From: Colius striatus
Taxonomy: Eukaryota > Chordata > Aves > Coliiformes > Coliidae
DNA: 64,000 nucleotides
Assembly (NCBI RefSeq): GCF_028858725.1
Contig: NC_084769.1
Coordinates: 12,897,501 to 12,961,500 of the forward strand
Reading direction: 5' to 3'
Below, in pieces: positions 1 through 12,500 of the stretch; the stretch's first letter is position 1, and the number at the start of each line of letters is the position of its first letter. A program made the translations under genes and the position numbers. Under the pieces are notes generated by a model that saw only the letters and a list, made by a program, of their open reading frames with translations, did no database searches and had not been told where the DNA came from.

Positions 1-3000
1 TCTCACAGGTCGAGGATAGTTTACAAAGATGCTCTCCAACATGTAAAAGCCTTTTCCTTTGCAGTCTGCTCACACAGTGCAAAGCCCCAACTCCCCAGCT
101 GTTAGGTGCATCACGTCACTAAAAGCTGCTTTCCTCCACCTTACCGAGTACTTGTTTCAAAAACACACAGTGGAAGACATTACATTTGGTAAGGGAAAGA
201 GAGATTCTAATCTAGCAAATCTCACAAAGACACGGTTGTCTCATGGTGGAGCAGCAACCCGTGGCCATCCAGCCCTGGGGATGCCCTGCGGGCTCTGCCA
301 GGCTCGCCCAGCCCAGGTGAGGAAGGCTGCAGGCAGGAGGGCTGCAGGCAGGGGAGCCAGCTCTGTTTTCACACAATAGCTTTCACACAGTGCCCAGAAA
401 GAGATCGATGTAGCCTGGGGTCACAGGCTGCCCCAGCATCCCTTCCCCAAACGTCACCATTTCCCACCAGTGTGCCAACGCAGCCTGTCCTACCTCGGGG
501 GTTTGCTGTTGACAGAGCACACGCTGTCACTGTCTGTGCCTTACACTGGCCAGGCAGAGCAAAGCAGGGCCTGCTCTCCCCACAGAAGTCTAAGGGCTGA
601 GGGCACACAACCCATTAACAGAGCATTTCCCCAGCCCTGCTCCATCCCCCATTCCTCACAAAGCATTTTCCTGCCTGGGGAGGGACACGGGGCATCCCAA
701 GCTCAAGTATCCCTTCCCCAAGTCCCTCAGCAGCTCTGTGATGGAGCAAGCACAGCTCTCACCACCCGTGCCAGCATCACACAAACCTGCACATCCTCTC
801 TGCGAAGCAAACATGGGGCTGGGGTTCTTTGGCTTGTGTAACTAGATAGACTAAGGTTGGAGAAGGGGCCAGAGCCTAAAGAGGAAAGCTCCCCATGAAG
901 ATAAACTTGTGCTCATGGTATTCTCTTCATGTAGCGACACAAAGTGAGCACAATGAGTCTGTCCACATGTAGCAAGTGGAGAAATCACATTGCAGCAACT
1001 AACAAGGACAGAGACTGTGGAAGGAAAAGCTGTTACTGCAGAGAGCAAGTCCCACCTGCCTTCTCTGCTGCACCTTGGAAAACCAGCCCCTCTATGCCAA
1101 GTGCCGCGGCCATAGCTGCTGCTGTGGCACATGCCACAGCACAAACACAAAACAAAGGCCAGAATCTCATCCTTGAGGGAGTGAAAAATGAGACTCTGCT
1201 CTAGTTGTGCTGCAGAAGACATCCCTCTTGTGCAAATAGCCCAAAGGTACCCACCAACGCTGCACCTTGTGGGCACGGCAGCTGCAGCACTTCCCTTCTC
1301 CCTGGGGAGAAGTGCTGGGGCTGTGGCAGTGGGGCTGTGCTCTGGGGGGACACCGATTGCTCCACACACATTGTGATCCCAAGTTAAAGGCAGACGTTAG
1401 CACATCTGTGCAAATATTTGCTTTTGCTTGTCAAAACTTTGGACAGAGTTACTTTTCTTCCTCCATTTATTAGTTTTGTCTGTCTTGGAACACAGATTGC
1501 AAAAAATTATAAGCAGATTGACATCATGTTCTGACTTTCTCCTCTGGCGCCAGCAGTGATGCTCCCAGAGGAGACAGGGCAGATATTCCTGTGACATCTG
1601 CAGCACCTGTGGCTGTGGGGAAATGAATGAGGGTCTTATGGATGCTCTGACCTCTCATCAGAGAGACAATAAGCCCAGAGGCTCTGTCAGAAGGGAGACA
1701 GTAGCCACAACACGGCTTTTCCTCACCCTACACGTGCCCCCCTTCTGCCCACAGCCCCCATGCTGGGACCCACTGAGGATTCTGAAGTTCTCATTCATTT
1801 GGGCAGGGTCAGTAGCCCTCCTTGCATGCCTCTGTATCCTCCTGGCAGACACCATATTCCTTCTTCCCTTAACAGCACAGAATGGCAGCACCAACATCAA
1901 TACCAGCTCGACACCAAACGCTCCCGTGTGCTTTCCCACCAGTGGAGCGGTTGCCATGCCAAGTTATTACACTGACCCATGCTCAGTGCAATAGAAAACT
2001 CCTTAAAACTAATGAAACACAAAAATGCTTTTATCATAGTGACTTATTAATATTTGCAAGTGATCCAACAGACAAAATGAACAATGAAACCCTTATTATG
2101 GCATTCCAGGACAGTTATACCCACTGTGCAAACCGTCTAACTCCCACTCATACCTCAGTCAATCCTCACAATTAAACAGCACTTCCCTTTCTAGCAACAG
2201 CCACCACACACAGACCACCCCACCCAGCGTGTTTGCACTGCAGTGTAAGGCTGTGCAGTCACTTGCTAAGTTTGCTGTAGAACAAGCCAGGCATCAGCAT
2301 CCCTGTCACCACAAACCTTCAAATTCTCTATGGATTTGATCAGTATTTCAGTGTTGAAATTCCCTCTGGAAATCCCCCCCCTCCCCTTCCCCAATCCACC
2401 AGCCCTCCTGGGTTACTGAGGCAAACACAGACAGCAGTTTGGGATTTTCCAACCCCCTGCAAGGTTACAGACATCCCCCTCCCACTCATTGCAGCTCTGT
2501 CAGACGGTTGGGAATAGCTCTGTGATGCTGTGAACCTGAACATGCATGGTGCCTATCAGCTTGGCCTCTCTAGCTAAAATTATAAGTTTTGGGCAAATTA
2601 TAGTCTGTTGGTGACAGATTATCTGCTCACATATGTGCAAAATCCTTTGGGGCTGCACTTTCTTTCAGCTTGCCTGGTTTTCTAAACAGAAAAACCAACC
2701 CCAAAAGCAACCCAACACTATTTTTATGTACATGAAGTAGATGGTTGGCCAGCCCATCCCTCTAAACTTGGCCTGAGAGCAGGAAGCTCCTCTCCATGAC
2801 TCTGGCTCAGGGGAGCAGGCAGCCACGTGGGAAGAAGGAATCAAAAGGAAATTAGTGGGTAACAGCAGTGATGAGAGACAGTGACCAGTGCCCTAAGAGA
2901 AGCCTCTGTCTGCTAACCCCGAGCTTCCTTGTTAGCAGCACAAAAGCCAGTGCAGCTCCACAGCTCACAAGAAGAAAAGCCGGCAGCAGCAGAAGCTGGG

Positions 3001-4659
3001 GGGAGTTGTTACTGAGCCAAGCAGAAACTTACTTAAAATGAGGAACTAATAAGAGTAGTCACTACAGAGCATCCTTCCCAGCATTTTTAATATCAACCAG
3101 AGCACAATTACTTGCAGGTTTGGGGGCTCTGCACTGCAGGGAAAACAATGTTCTTGGGGCTGTGAGGTTATGTGCCACGAAGAGAAGTAAATATTGTGAC
3201 TTCCCAGCGTTATCTCTTTCTTCTGCTGGCAACTCACAGGCCACACAGCAGCCAACGCTGGCTACTCTGCAGCACTGCAACGTAATGCCTCATTTAGACT
3301 AAAAACCCTGTTGTGACCAGCTAAAAAATTAGAGACTTGGAACTCTGACTAATTAGTAAGAGAGGTATTAACTGGTTTGAGCCTGTTCTGCACTATTGCT
3401 AACGGTATCAGCACTGCTCGGGGCTCTCCCTGAGGTTTCCAACTTCCAGTAAAGTTCAGCTGTCCTGACCGCTCGGACCTTGGGTCAATCAAAACAAGGG
3501 TGGACCTACTGATAACCCAAAACCCATTCCCACAGCTCAGGTTGGGTTGCTGTCATGCAGTGAACTGCTCCTCCACAGAAGGATGATGCTGCAGGGCACA
3601 GATGGGGACAAAACTCTTCTCAAAGATGTTCTCACGTTTGCAAGCTCAGCTCTGTGCCAGGCCAGCGTTGCTCATCTAACAAAACACTATGGGCTGAGCA
3701 CTGTGCGTGCAGAATGCAGCACCATCCTGCACAACTTCAAGCAACCTGGGAGCAAACCTTTGGTTTTCACTCAGGCAGATTTGCATCAGACTTGCTGGGA
3801 ACTCTGGCTGAGCCTCAACTGCAGCCCGGTGCCTACAACCCCAGCGCAGCCATGCTGCTCAGCTCTGGGTTAATGTCTCTGCGTTGGTGCAGAGGCACCA
3901 AGGGTTGTAGTTAAGACCACACACTACAGTGCCCAAGACAAACACAGAAACTCCTAAAGAGGCCTCAAAATTCAGGAGAGCAGTGAGCAATTCTCACTGA
4001 TTCAGAAAAACAATCAACAGGGTTTAAAATGTTGACTCTGCTCCTCTGACTGTAGTGGAGAGCTCTGCAGCCAGCAGCACTGACAAATATTCTGAATCGT
4101 TCAATGGAACAGAGGCACAATGGGTTAAGAGTGAACACTGCCTGAAGAGCTTCTCTATCTTAAACCAGTCAGGACAGTGAAAGGATTAAAAATCTCCATC
4201 ACTCGGGACAGTGTCCGAGCTGTACAATTCTCATCTTAGTAAAGCTACAGTAAATTGCAGCAGCAGAGCTCTAAACAGCCATCCAAGCTTGTAGTTCTGC
4301 CACAACAATGCAACCCCAAACAGACTCTTGGCAAGCCATCCTTGGTTTCAGAAGACAATAGGTAGCAGCAGCTACTGGATGCTGAAACTATTCTGAGCAC
4401 TAAAACATCGTAAAAAGAAGTTGGACAGTTACTACCATTCATCTGACAAACACAAGAGGATGATGCCAGCAACTCTGAACGTGCTGGTTAGATTGATTTA
4501 GTTATCCCACGGTAGGTTGGCTCCATTTCCACAAAGAGCCTGCTTCAAGACAGAAAAGATCATTTAGTGGCTGATATAGGCAATGAGCTAAGTCAGTTTT
4601 CTGGTACTACAGTAAATACAACCATTGCTCTGAAAACATAAAAGCAGGGAACAGCTTGT

Positions 4660-4665
4660 TTTATT
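4660..4665 (-). promoter_or_regulatory. Candidate distal poly(A) signal AATAAA
   Basis: A further gene-strand AATAAA, about 1.8 kb after the stop, within TTGTTTTATTTTACT on the plus strand. It is one of several possible ends for the SLC49A4 3' UTR. Transcript data are needed to choose between them. Confidence 0.2.
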
Positions 4666-5060
4666 TTACTGCACAGATACACTCCTGAGTTAAAGGTATG
4701 GGTGGCACATTCTCTCTACAGGAGGAGAGTGAAGCGATCTGCACCCAAAGGCCACGCTCAGCTCAGGGCTTATCTGAGCCACCTTACAGCATTGATAGCA
4801 CCCAGGGCTGCAGGGCAGAGCCCTGCACAGGAGCAGAACCCTGCACTCCAGCCTCCCCCCAGCACATGCACACACCCCCCTGACATAAAATTGCTATGAG
4901 AGGAAATCACTCACCTCCTGCAGGAAAATTCCCCGTTGCAGACAGCCTACGTGTGAGTTTCCAACCACAGCAGCGACTGATTTAGTTACAAACGGTGGCA
5001 CACCACCATCCAGAGACAGGATTACTTAAAATAAACCTATGTAAACACATACCCTTATAC

Positions 5061-5091
5061 AACTTATATATAAAAGATATATATATAAGTT
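5061..5091. repeat. Perfect 12-bp inverted repeat, AT-rich hairpin
   Basis: The left arm AACTTATATATA (5061-5072) and right arm TATATATAAGTT (5080-5091) are exact reverse complements with a 7-base loop. It lies in TA-rich DNA and overlaps a candidate poly(A) signal by one base. It may be only a microsatellite by-product. Confidence 0.8.
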
Positions 5092-5096
5092 TTATT
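5091..5096 (-). promoter_or_regulatory. Candidate distal poly(A) signal AATAAA beside a hairpin
   Basis: AATAAA on the gene strand about 1.35 kb after the stop. On that strand it directly precedes a 12-base-pair perfect inverted repeat (5061-5091), sharing the base at 5091. This is a plausible end of a longer 3' UTR, but it is not proven to be transcribed. Confidence 0.25.
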
Positions 5097-6104
5097 TGTG
5101 TATACATAGATATAAATACACAGGCACACACCGCAGAACACACACATGGAAGTATTGCAAATGATGCTGAACTGACATCAAAAGAGTTTAATTTAGAAAT
5201 TACCAGCAGGTTTAAAATCGAGTTAAAAAAATCTATTCCAAGTGTCTTTAATATTTAATGTTCAAGTAAGGGTCAGAATGACCATAGATTAGTACTGATA
5301 AAAAGAGCTGGCATTGTATGTCCCCTATTATGCCAACTCTCGTGAGTTATTCCTCAGTGTCAAACTCATTGTCATCTCACCATCAGGGTGCTTCATCAAC
5401 TAGAAAGATGTTTTAGTTTTAGGAAATTGTGATTTTCAAGAATGAAGTTAAGAAAGAATACTGTTTAGGCACCCTCAGTCATAAATGTATCCTAAAAACC
5501 ACACACAGGGTATCAGCAGAGAACTAGCGAGACTCGGACACCCACAGTGTTCAGTGGCACAAGCAGGTCTTCACAGTAAAAAAGGCAGTACTGGAGACAG
5601 GGATGAAAAGGTGACACAGTGGTGGCCTTTAGAACAGCAATATTTACTGAGAGAGACTCACCAGTAAACTCCTGAGATACCACAGATGCTCTGTATCCAC
5701 GAGATACAGAACATGGTGGCATTTCAGAGGCAACTGTGGGTGCAAGTCAGGTTTCAGTGGCAGCTAAAGCTATCGTTTACATGAGCTCCAGAGTAATAAC
5801 AAACACCTCTAACAACACTGCAAGGATTGTTTGGGATATTTAGTATGGCTAAAAACCCTGGTACCAGTGTCTTATATCAGAAATCATTAGGTTAGAATGT
5901 AAGTGTAGTGTGGAAGCTCCAAATTGTTTAAGCTTAACTGTCAAATGGGCATTCAGCATATAAATGGCTATCAATTTAAAAGTGTTTTTAAAAACAATTT
6001 TCTTAAATCCTTTTTTTTTCCTTTTGTTAAGATCATTCACTATCTCTGTTCTGATAGAAGACTCCAGAGATTCCTGGTACCCCAATGTGCATAACCGTGA
6101 GTCA

Positions 6105-6135
6105 GCACACACACACACGCACGCACACACACACA
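6105..6135. repeat. CA microsatellite, interrupted by CGCACG
   Basis: An (AC)n run of about 31 bases interrupted by two CG steps. It lies about 310 bases past the stop codon, so it may be within the 3' UTR. It creates a false Cys/Val open frame on the minus strand. Confidence 0.9.
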
Positions 6136-6348
6136 TGACTGTACACGTCACTGCTACATCAACAGCCTTTGAGACAGTCAGCCCCAGTTCTGGCACCAGG
6201 ACCTTGTACATCAGACACATCCCCTTAGTGCAGCTCGGCATCATTATCACCGCTCAAAGTTCCACGTTTATCGCAAATGGAGGTGGTCTTGAAGAACAGC
6301 TTGTCCCTCACCCTCTCTAACAAAGCCACGGTTAAGTCTTGCAATTTC

Positions 6349-6354
6349 TTTATT
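6349..6354 (-). promoter_or_regulatory. Candidate proximal poly(A) signal AATAAA
   Basis: The plus-strand TTTATT gives AATAAA on the gene strand, about 93 bases after the stop codon. If used, it would give a very short 3' UTR. The hexamer alone is weak evidence in AT-rich DNA and cleavage usage is unknown. Confidence 0.3.
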
Positions 6355-6446
6355 TTTCCTCTGTTCAGCTGTGCAAATCCAGGCAGATGTGCAGACTGCA
6401 AAGCTGACTTCCAGGTCTCTTCCAACCCCTCACCAGTCCAGCGTTA

Positions 6447-6562
6447 TCACACCGAGACAACGACGTCGAGATAGAGTCTGTCGTAGGACTCACGGAAGCA
6501 CAGGATGAGGAGCAGGCTGAGCAGACATGATCCTGGCAGGCACCAGTTGAACCAGGAAAACT
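6447..6562 (-). CDS. SLC49A4: SLC49A4 exon 9, terminal coding exon
   Basis: The acceptor reads CTGCTTTACAG just before 6562. The first two bases (AG) complete a Glu codon begun in exon 8. The exon then reads [10 protein letters not shown], a hydrophobic run [12 protein letters not shown] (last membrane segment), and the tail [15 protein letters not shown] before TGA at 6449-6447. The coding part is 116 bases including the stop. The tail is expected to be cytosolic in a 12-segment protein with a cytosolic N-terminus. Its final residues V-S-V end in a hydrophobic residue, so a PDZ-type interaction is conceivable but unsupported. The exon continues into 3' UTR below 6447; its end is not determined. 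Confidence 0.97.
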
Positions 6563-9500
6563 CTGTAAAGCAGAAAACAGACCCAATCTCAGAGTTAGCA
6601 AACATGTTCTGTGTTCCAAGCAAACAAAATTTTGATTGTTGGTGGGTCTGAAGGGAACTGCCGTGTCCTGAACACAATCCTGACAGCTCTTGGACAATGG
6701 AGCAGGCTGAGGGGAGATTGTGGTAACTCTCTACAACTACTTGAAAGAGGGTGCAGTGAGGCAGAGGCCAGTCCATTCTCTCCATTAACGAGTGACAGGA
6801 CACAAGGAAATAGATTTAACTTGCGCCAGGGGAGGTTTAGATTGGAGATGAGGAAGAACTTTTAAGTTGTCGAGCATTGGAATGGGCTGCCCAGGGAAAT
6901 GGTGGAGTCACCATCCCCGGAGATATTGAAGAGGCACATAGATGAGGTGTTGAGGGTTATGGTTTAGTTTACCAATGGGCCTGGCAGTGTGAGGTGAGTG
7001 GTTGGACTCAATGATCTTAAAGGTCTTTTCCAACCATAATGATTCTATGACAGATGGTTGACATGGTCTATGGGACTTCTACATGGACATTTTATTTAGA
7101 TATAAAGATAGGTATATATATATATATAATCATAGAATGGTAGGGGTTGGAAGGGACCTTGAGAGATCATCCAGTCCAATCCCTAAGCCAAAGCAGGTCC
7201 ACCTAGATCAGGCTGCACAGGAACACATCCAGGTGGGTCTTGAAGACCTCTAGAGAAGGAGACTCCACACCCTCCCTGGGCAGCCTGTGCCAGGGCTCCC
7301 TCACCTCAACAGTGAAAGAGTTTTTTCTTATGTTTAAATGGATTTTTTTGTGTTCCAGCTTCATCCCATTACCCCTTGTCCTGTCACTAGATACAACAGA
7401 AAAAAGGGATGCCCCAACCTCCTGACGCCCACTATTTAGATATTTGTAAATATTAATGAGGTCCCCCCTCAGTCTCCTCCAGACTAAACAGCCCCAGGTC
7501 CTGAAGTCTTTCCTCATAAAGAAGATGCTTCAGTTGTTCCAGTCCCCTGATCATCTTGGTGGCCCTGTGCTGGACTCTCTCCAGCACTTCCTTGTCCCTC
7601 TTGAGCTGGGGAGCCCAGAATTGGACACAGGACTCCAGATGAGGCCTCACCAGGGCAGAGTAGAGGAGCAGAACCTCCCTTGACCTACTGGCCACACTCT
7701 TCTTGATGCATCCCAGGATGCCATTGGCCTTCTTGGCCATGAGGGCATGTTTAGTTTATTGTCGTATATTTAGTCCATTGTCTTATATATATAAACTCAT
7801 GCTTCCAGCTAATGTTAACCCTCCTTATTTGAACCTGTCACTGGAGAGAAGGGGGACAAGAAAAAAATTCTAGCATTGCTAATGCAGAATAAACCACTTC
7901 TCACGTCTGTACTCATTAGTTCTTTGATTTCTATGGATTGAAAAAGAAACCAAATTAAAAGCATAAGAAGCAGCATGATTTGATTTTGAAGCAAACCTGC
8001 TGCATGATATAAAGAGGGAAAACCAATTCTCAGAAGATACTTGTGAGTAGTACGATCAATTCCATTTAAAACTAGTTGCACAAACAGCTCCTCAGAAGGC
8101 TTTTTAGCTGTTAGACATAATGTAATGCTCTTAAAAGCCTGTGTTCCACATTCAAGAAGTTCTATTGTCTGATATTTGACTACTAATTGGCAGTTTTATT
8201 CAATTTTGGATGTTTTTTTAAAATGTGCACCACAATTTCCTTCTTAAAAACCCCTTCAGTTTGCCCAAGAAACATTCATTTTACTGGAGATGGCGTTTTA
8301 CTTAATTTTTTTTAAAGTTTCCTTTATTATAATTGTTAATTTATTTTTACAAGATCTAAACTCTCCCTCAAGGTTTGAGTGAATCAAAATCAAAACTTCA
8401 GCACTGCTGCTTTCTTCAATCTGTAATTTATATCGCTACAAGCAAAAGCACAATCAGTATCAAACAATGCAAGGGCCAAAAGTCAGAAAGTCTAAAACAA
8501 AGTCACCCACCAAAACCGCTTACAGTTTTGTTTAGGGAGCAATCTGACTCAAAATTTCCCTAGGCTCGGGGAAGACCACGTTACGTGATGCCAGAAGTCA
8601 ATAAGTGAATGCTGGGCTACTGTTTTCCTTATAATACTCTTGCTTAATTGGATTAAACAGACTTTAACCCCAATATCCTAAAAGACCAAATGTAACTTGT
8701 GAAGCCTTCATGCCTTTTGTATCTGAGGATCTGTGACAACACTGGTGATGCACACTAACACATCGATCGCGAGAAGCTAAAGGTCGATTTGCTTTTGTTT
8801 TTCCCTTGGAAGTCCCTGCAGAAAAGGCAAATGAAATCACAGCCAGAGGAGGAGGCTTTGGGTGTTAAGGCACAGCAGGGAGGCTGAGCTTGAGAAAGGT
8901 TTACATCTCCACTGTTCTAGCTAGACCAAAATCTTCAGTGCGTTGCAAAGTTTCCAGGGCTTGGCCCTTTCACAATGTGAGAGTAAGAAGAGAGAGAGAA
9001 ATGGGAATTGAAACCACTGAGAGATTATTTAGCCTACAAAGCAAGATGAGGGAACAAGATGAATTTGGCTCAGTTCTGGCTTATCTTTAGGTTTCTTAAA
9101 TGCCATTAGAGAATGTGTTTGATTCAAATGAAAGACCAATGTTTGATTGTTATCTGCCTTCTAAGGGATTTTATCAAAGGAGCCAATATCAGCCACTGGC
9201 ATTGATCCTGCCCCAGTGATCACGTGATGTGCTCTTAAAATTTCGATCATTTGTGACATGATCAATGCATCAGAGAACAGATTGTCCTCGGCACAAACTC
9301 CTTTTTAACTTTCCTTTGAAAAAGCAGGAAAAACATTCCATGTGCATGGGTACACTAAATTCCAGGTTTACCCTTACCTGCATTTACTGATACCTGCAAG
9401 GGAAACAAATACTACAGACACAAGATGGCCCCAAATACCTTAGGAGGGAACGAGTTCACTTTATCGCAGTTCTTCAGTGACACTGCATCCCCATCCTCCA

Positions 9501-12500
9501 TTATTAACCCATTCTAAACACTGGATAATGAAATAGAATGGAGAAATTCTCAGAATATCCTTCTGTAATCTTTTCATCTCAGGTGTAAACGTTGGAAAGA
9601 ACAGTGTAAGTGAACAATGTTCACATCACTTAGCATTAATCATAAAAGTGTTCTTTAAACTATAAAAACTAAATACCACACCATCCAAGGCTAACAGGGA
9701 TGGGATTCAGATGCTACAGTGATGCAGTTCAACGTTGGCATCAACAAAAATAATAACTTCTCTCAGTTTGTGTTCACAAAGCACAATCTGGAACAGAGTT
9801 GTCAACCTGCTTGTGATTTCCTGGCAGAAAGACACACAAAGCACACTGAAAATGTGCCCCAGGCTGTAACCTTCATAATTTCAAGCACAATTCATTTTGA
9901 ATGATACATGCACTTGTGATAATATCTAAGAGCCCACACATTTTAAAGCTTTCAAAGCAGAAGTAAAATATTGCTTTACAAATCGTGCATCATGAATAAA
10001 CGTTTACCACGACAACACAATTCAAGTCAAAAATCTGCATCTTTGAAAACTGACCACTTTACAGCTTAGAGCAACAATGTGTATTATGGACTCCCAAACA
10101 GCAAGTTGGAGGTTATGACCATGACTTTTGAGGAAGCAGATAATACTCAAGACATGAGCATGTCTGAAGAAGTTGATAAAAATATCAAGTAAAACATGGT
10201 TGTGTCCAATCAAGCCTCTAGATTATGTAAGGAAATCAATATTTTGTCTTTGAGTGGTGGTCAAGAGATGATCTCTCCCCTGCAATGGTATGTCCAACTC
10301 AATGAACAGAGATGACCACAAATGGGGTATTTCTGCTTTGCCCCTCCTGGGCAATACAGTTATACCCAGAAGCATGAGATTGGGTGAGCTTTACTGTGGT
10401 TTTGAACACCCATAGATAAAAACTTTATTAACGGTCACATTACCCAGGTCTTCATAAATTATAATGGCAATGTGTACCTTGATGGGATTTGCTGTAGCCA
10501 GAAACCAAACAGAATATGACTATATGCATCTTGCACTAAACAATTTCATTTTTATTAGCATGCATATAGAAAAACAACAATTAAAGTCCTTCCCTGCTGC
10601 TACATAGCAAGATTCAACATTTAATTATTAAGAGAACTCGTATGTGCAAATCCTTGTACAGCAAGGGTATGTCTTTGTGGAGAATTATATTTTCAAAGTA
10701 GCTTGCATTTCTTACCTGTATGGTAAAATGTAAGGAAAAACAGAAGCACTCCCATGAACACATTACTCAAAAAGGTGACAACTCCACAGGTAATCCCTTC
10801 TGGAACAGGATAGACTGTCTCCACAAAGAGCTCAAAGAATATCGGGACGCTGCTGTTGAGGAATATCCCCAACAAGATGCAGGATGTGTACAGTGTAGCT
10901 GTAACAGAAACAAAAGCAGTTATTAATTTCACGCTGGCATTTTCTCCCCCTATTCAATGCCACCAAGAACAATAGTACTTGAACAACTTAAAAATGCATA
11001 AGCTTATTTTTATCCTCCGTGTATCACAAAGCATATCACATTCCACTAGGTTTAAGACAGAACGCATGTACTGGTTTGGAAAAAAACCCAAATAACACAA
11101 ATCAGAAACCCTGATTTATTTTGTTTTAAATACAACCCATGAAGACACATTCAGTGATTTGGAATTCGCTTGTAAGTAAAACAAACAACAGAATTATGAA
11201 TGCAAAGCACCGCTTACAGTTTGATTTACCTCTGAAATGAACAGAAACTATTGTCCCACACACAATTAGGAAAGGCAGCAATTAAACCACCAAATTGGAA
11301 ATGGACATGGATTAACCTTTTGACTTAGCTCTAAAGGTCAAAACTAATTTTGCTTCCATTTTACAAATAAATACTAATGATCTACCAGATATCAAGACAT
11401 TAGTATTCAGCACGGCCTGAGCTGCAACATGTTGAATCCCTTCTGGCTTCAAAAGGAAATGAAGGGCACCGAACAGGCGGGAACAGGACACATTTGATAA
11501 TGCAGATTATTCATCACTGTACATCAAATTGTATCCATGGAAGAATACAGACATTTCTTCAGAAGCCTCAGATATTCTGATCTACAATTCCTGACATTGC
11601 CAGGGTACTTAACATTTTAATATAGATGCTTAATGTATCTGTATTATCTATTAATAAACCTATTCTATTTATTTCTGAAAAAGAGAGACTCCAGAAGAAT
11701 TTAACACCTATTTAGAAAGAAGACTGTGCTGAGCACTATCTTAGGAAGATTTCCTGACCTGCAGGCTCAGCAACCTGAGGTTACTGATCAAGTGAAAAGC
11801 ATAAGGAAACTATTAGAAGGCTTAGTGGGAAAAAAAAAGGTCTGGAATAATTTCTGAAGTTTCCATGAAAGGGACAAGAAAGCAAAGAAATTTTTTTCAG
11901 ATACAGAAGTGTGACCAAGTCACAGGGAAATTATTTATAGCATCTTTTCACTGCAGTATGGTACAAAATCCTTAGACAATATTTTTTACAGATATATATG
12001 TTTATACAAAATAGAAACTGCATTTGCAGTTTAATTTATGTTCTGTCTTGGAAAGGAAAGAAATGAAACAGCACTGCTTCATCTTCTGCTAAGCATTGCT
12101 CAAGCTTGCAATTGAGAAACTGTTAGGAAGAAGGAAGTTTCCAGCTTAAGAAGAAAAAAAAGGGTTTTTTAAAAATATCCCTCATTCTTAAAATATGAAA
12201 AATCATGGAAAAGAGATCAAGGCATTAAGAAGTAAAAAGGGCTATCTACCAGATCCTCCATTTGATGTGATATGTTTCCAGGGCACAAAGACATATTTCT
12301 TTCTCTACACAGCATTTGCCTGGACAGGAAAAAGAGGACAGAAGTCTCAGCCAGAATTATGATATAGATGGCATGACTACAGGAGGTACAGCTGGCCCCT
12401 GCTTTTAATATACCAGAAGGATCCAAGTTGTTAAGAACAAAAAGAGAAAGAAAAAAAGAATGCATAAACCACAGTAACTTTTCCAACTCTCAAATTCTCT

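Larger units (their letters stand above)
1..6446. other. SLC49A4 3' UTR of unknown length and downstream intergenic DNA
   Basis: No coding exon was recognised. About 250-1380 is GC-richer, with a short imperfect duplication of GGCTGCAGGCAGG at about 325-356. From 1400 to 6446 the DNA is AT-rich. Open frames here are short, overlap on both strands and match no family I know. In mammals the downstream convergent neighbour of this gene is SEMA5B, whose 3' UTR could enter from the left, but no semaphorin C-terminus is visible. The part nearest 6446 is 3' UTR by position. Confidence 0.6.
6563..10715 (-). other. SLC49A4: SLC49A4 intron 8
   Basis: About 4.15 kb, GTAAGA to TTTACAG. It holds a tail-to-tail pair of CR1 fragments near its 3' end (about 6700-7767) with a TA microsatellite between them. 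The rest (7770-10715) is AT-rich with no recognised gene or repeat. Confidence 0.9.

Noticed and set aside
1623..1994. Plus-strand open frame with a membrane-like segment
   Set aside because: The hydrophobic run is short and in isolation, with no splice signals or homology. I looked for a SEMA5B C-terminal exon and did not find one.
5849..6250. 133-residue minus-strand open frame with a Cys/Val-rich run
   Set aside because: The striking composition comes from the CA microsatellite at 6105-6135. The rest has no family resemblance.
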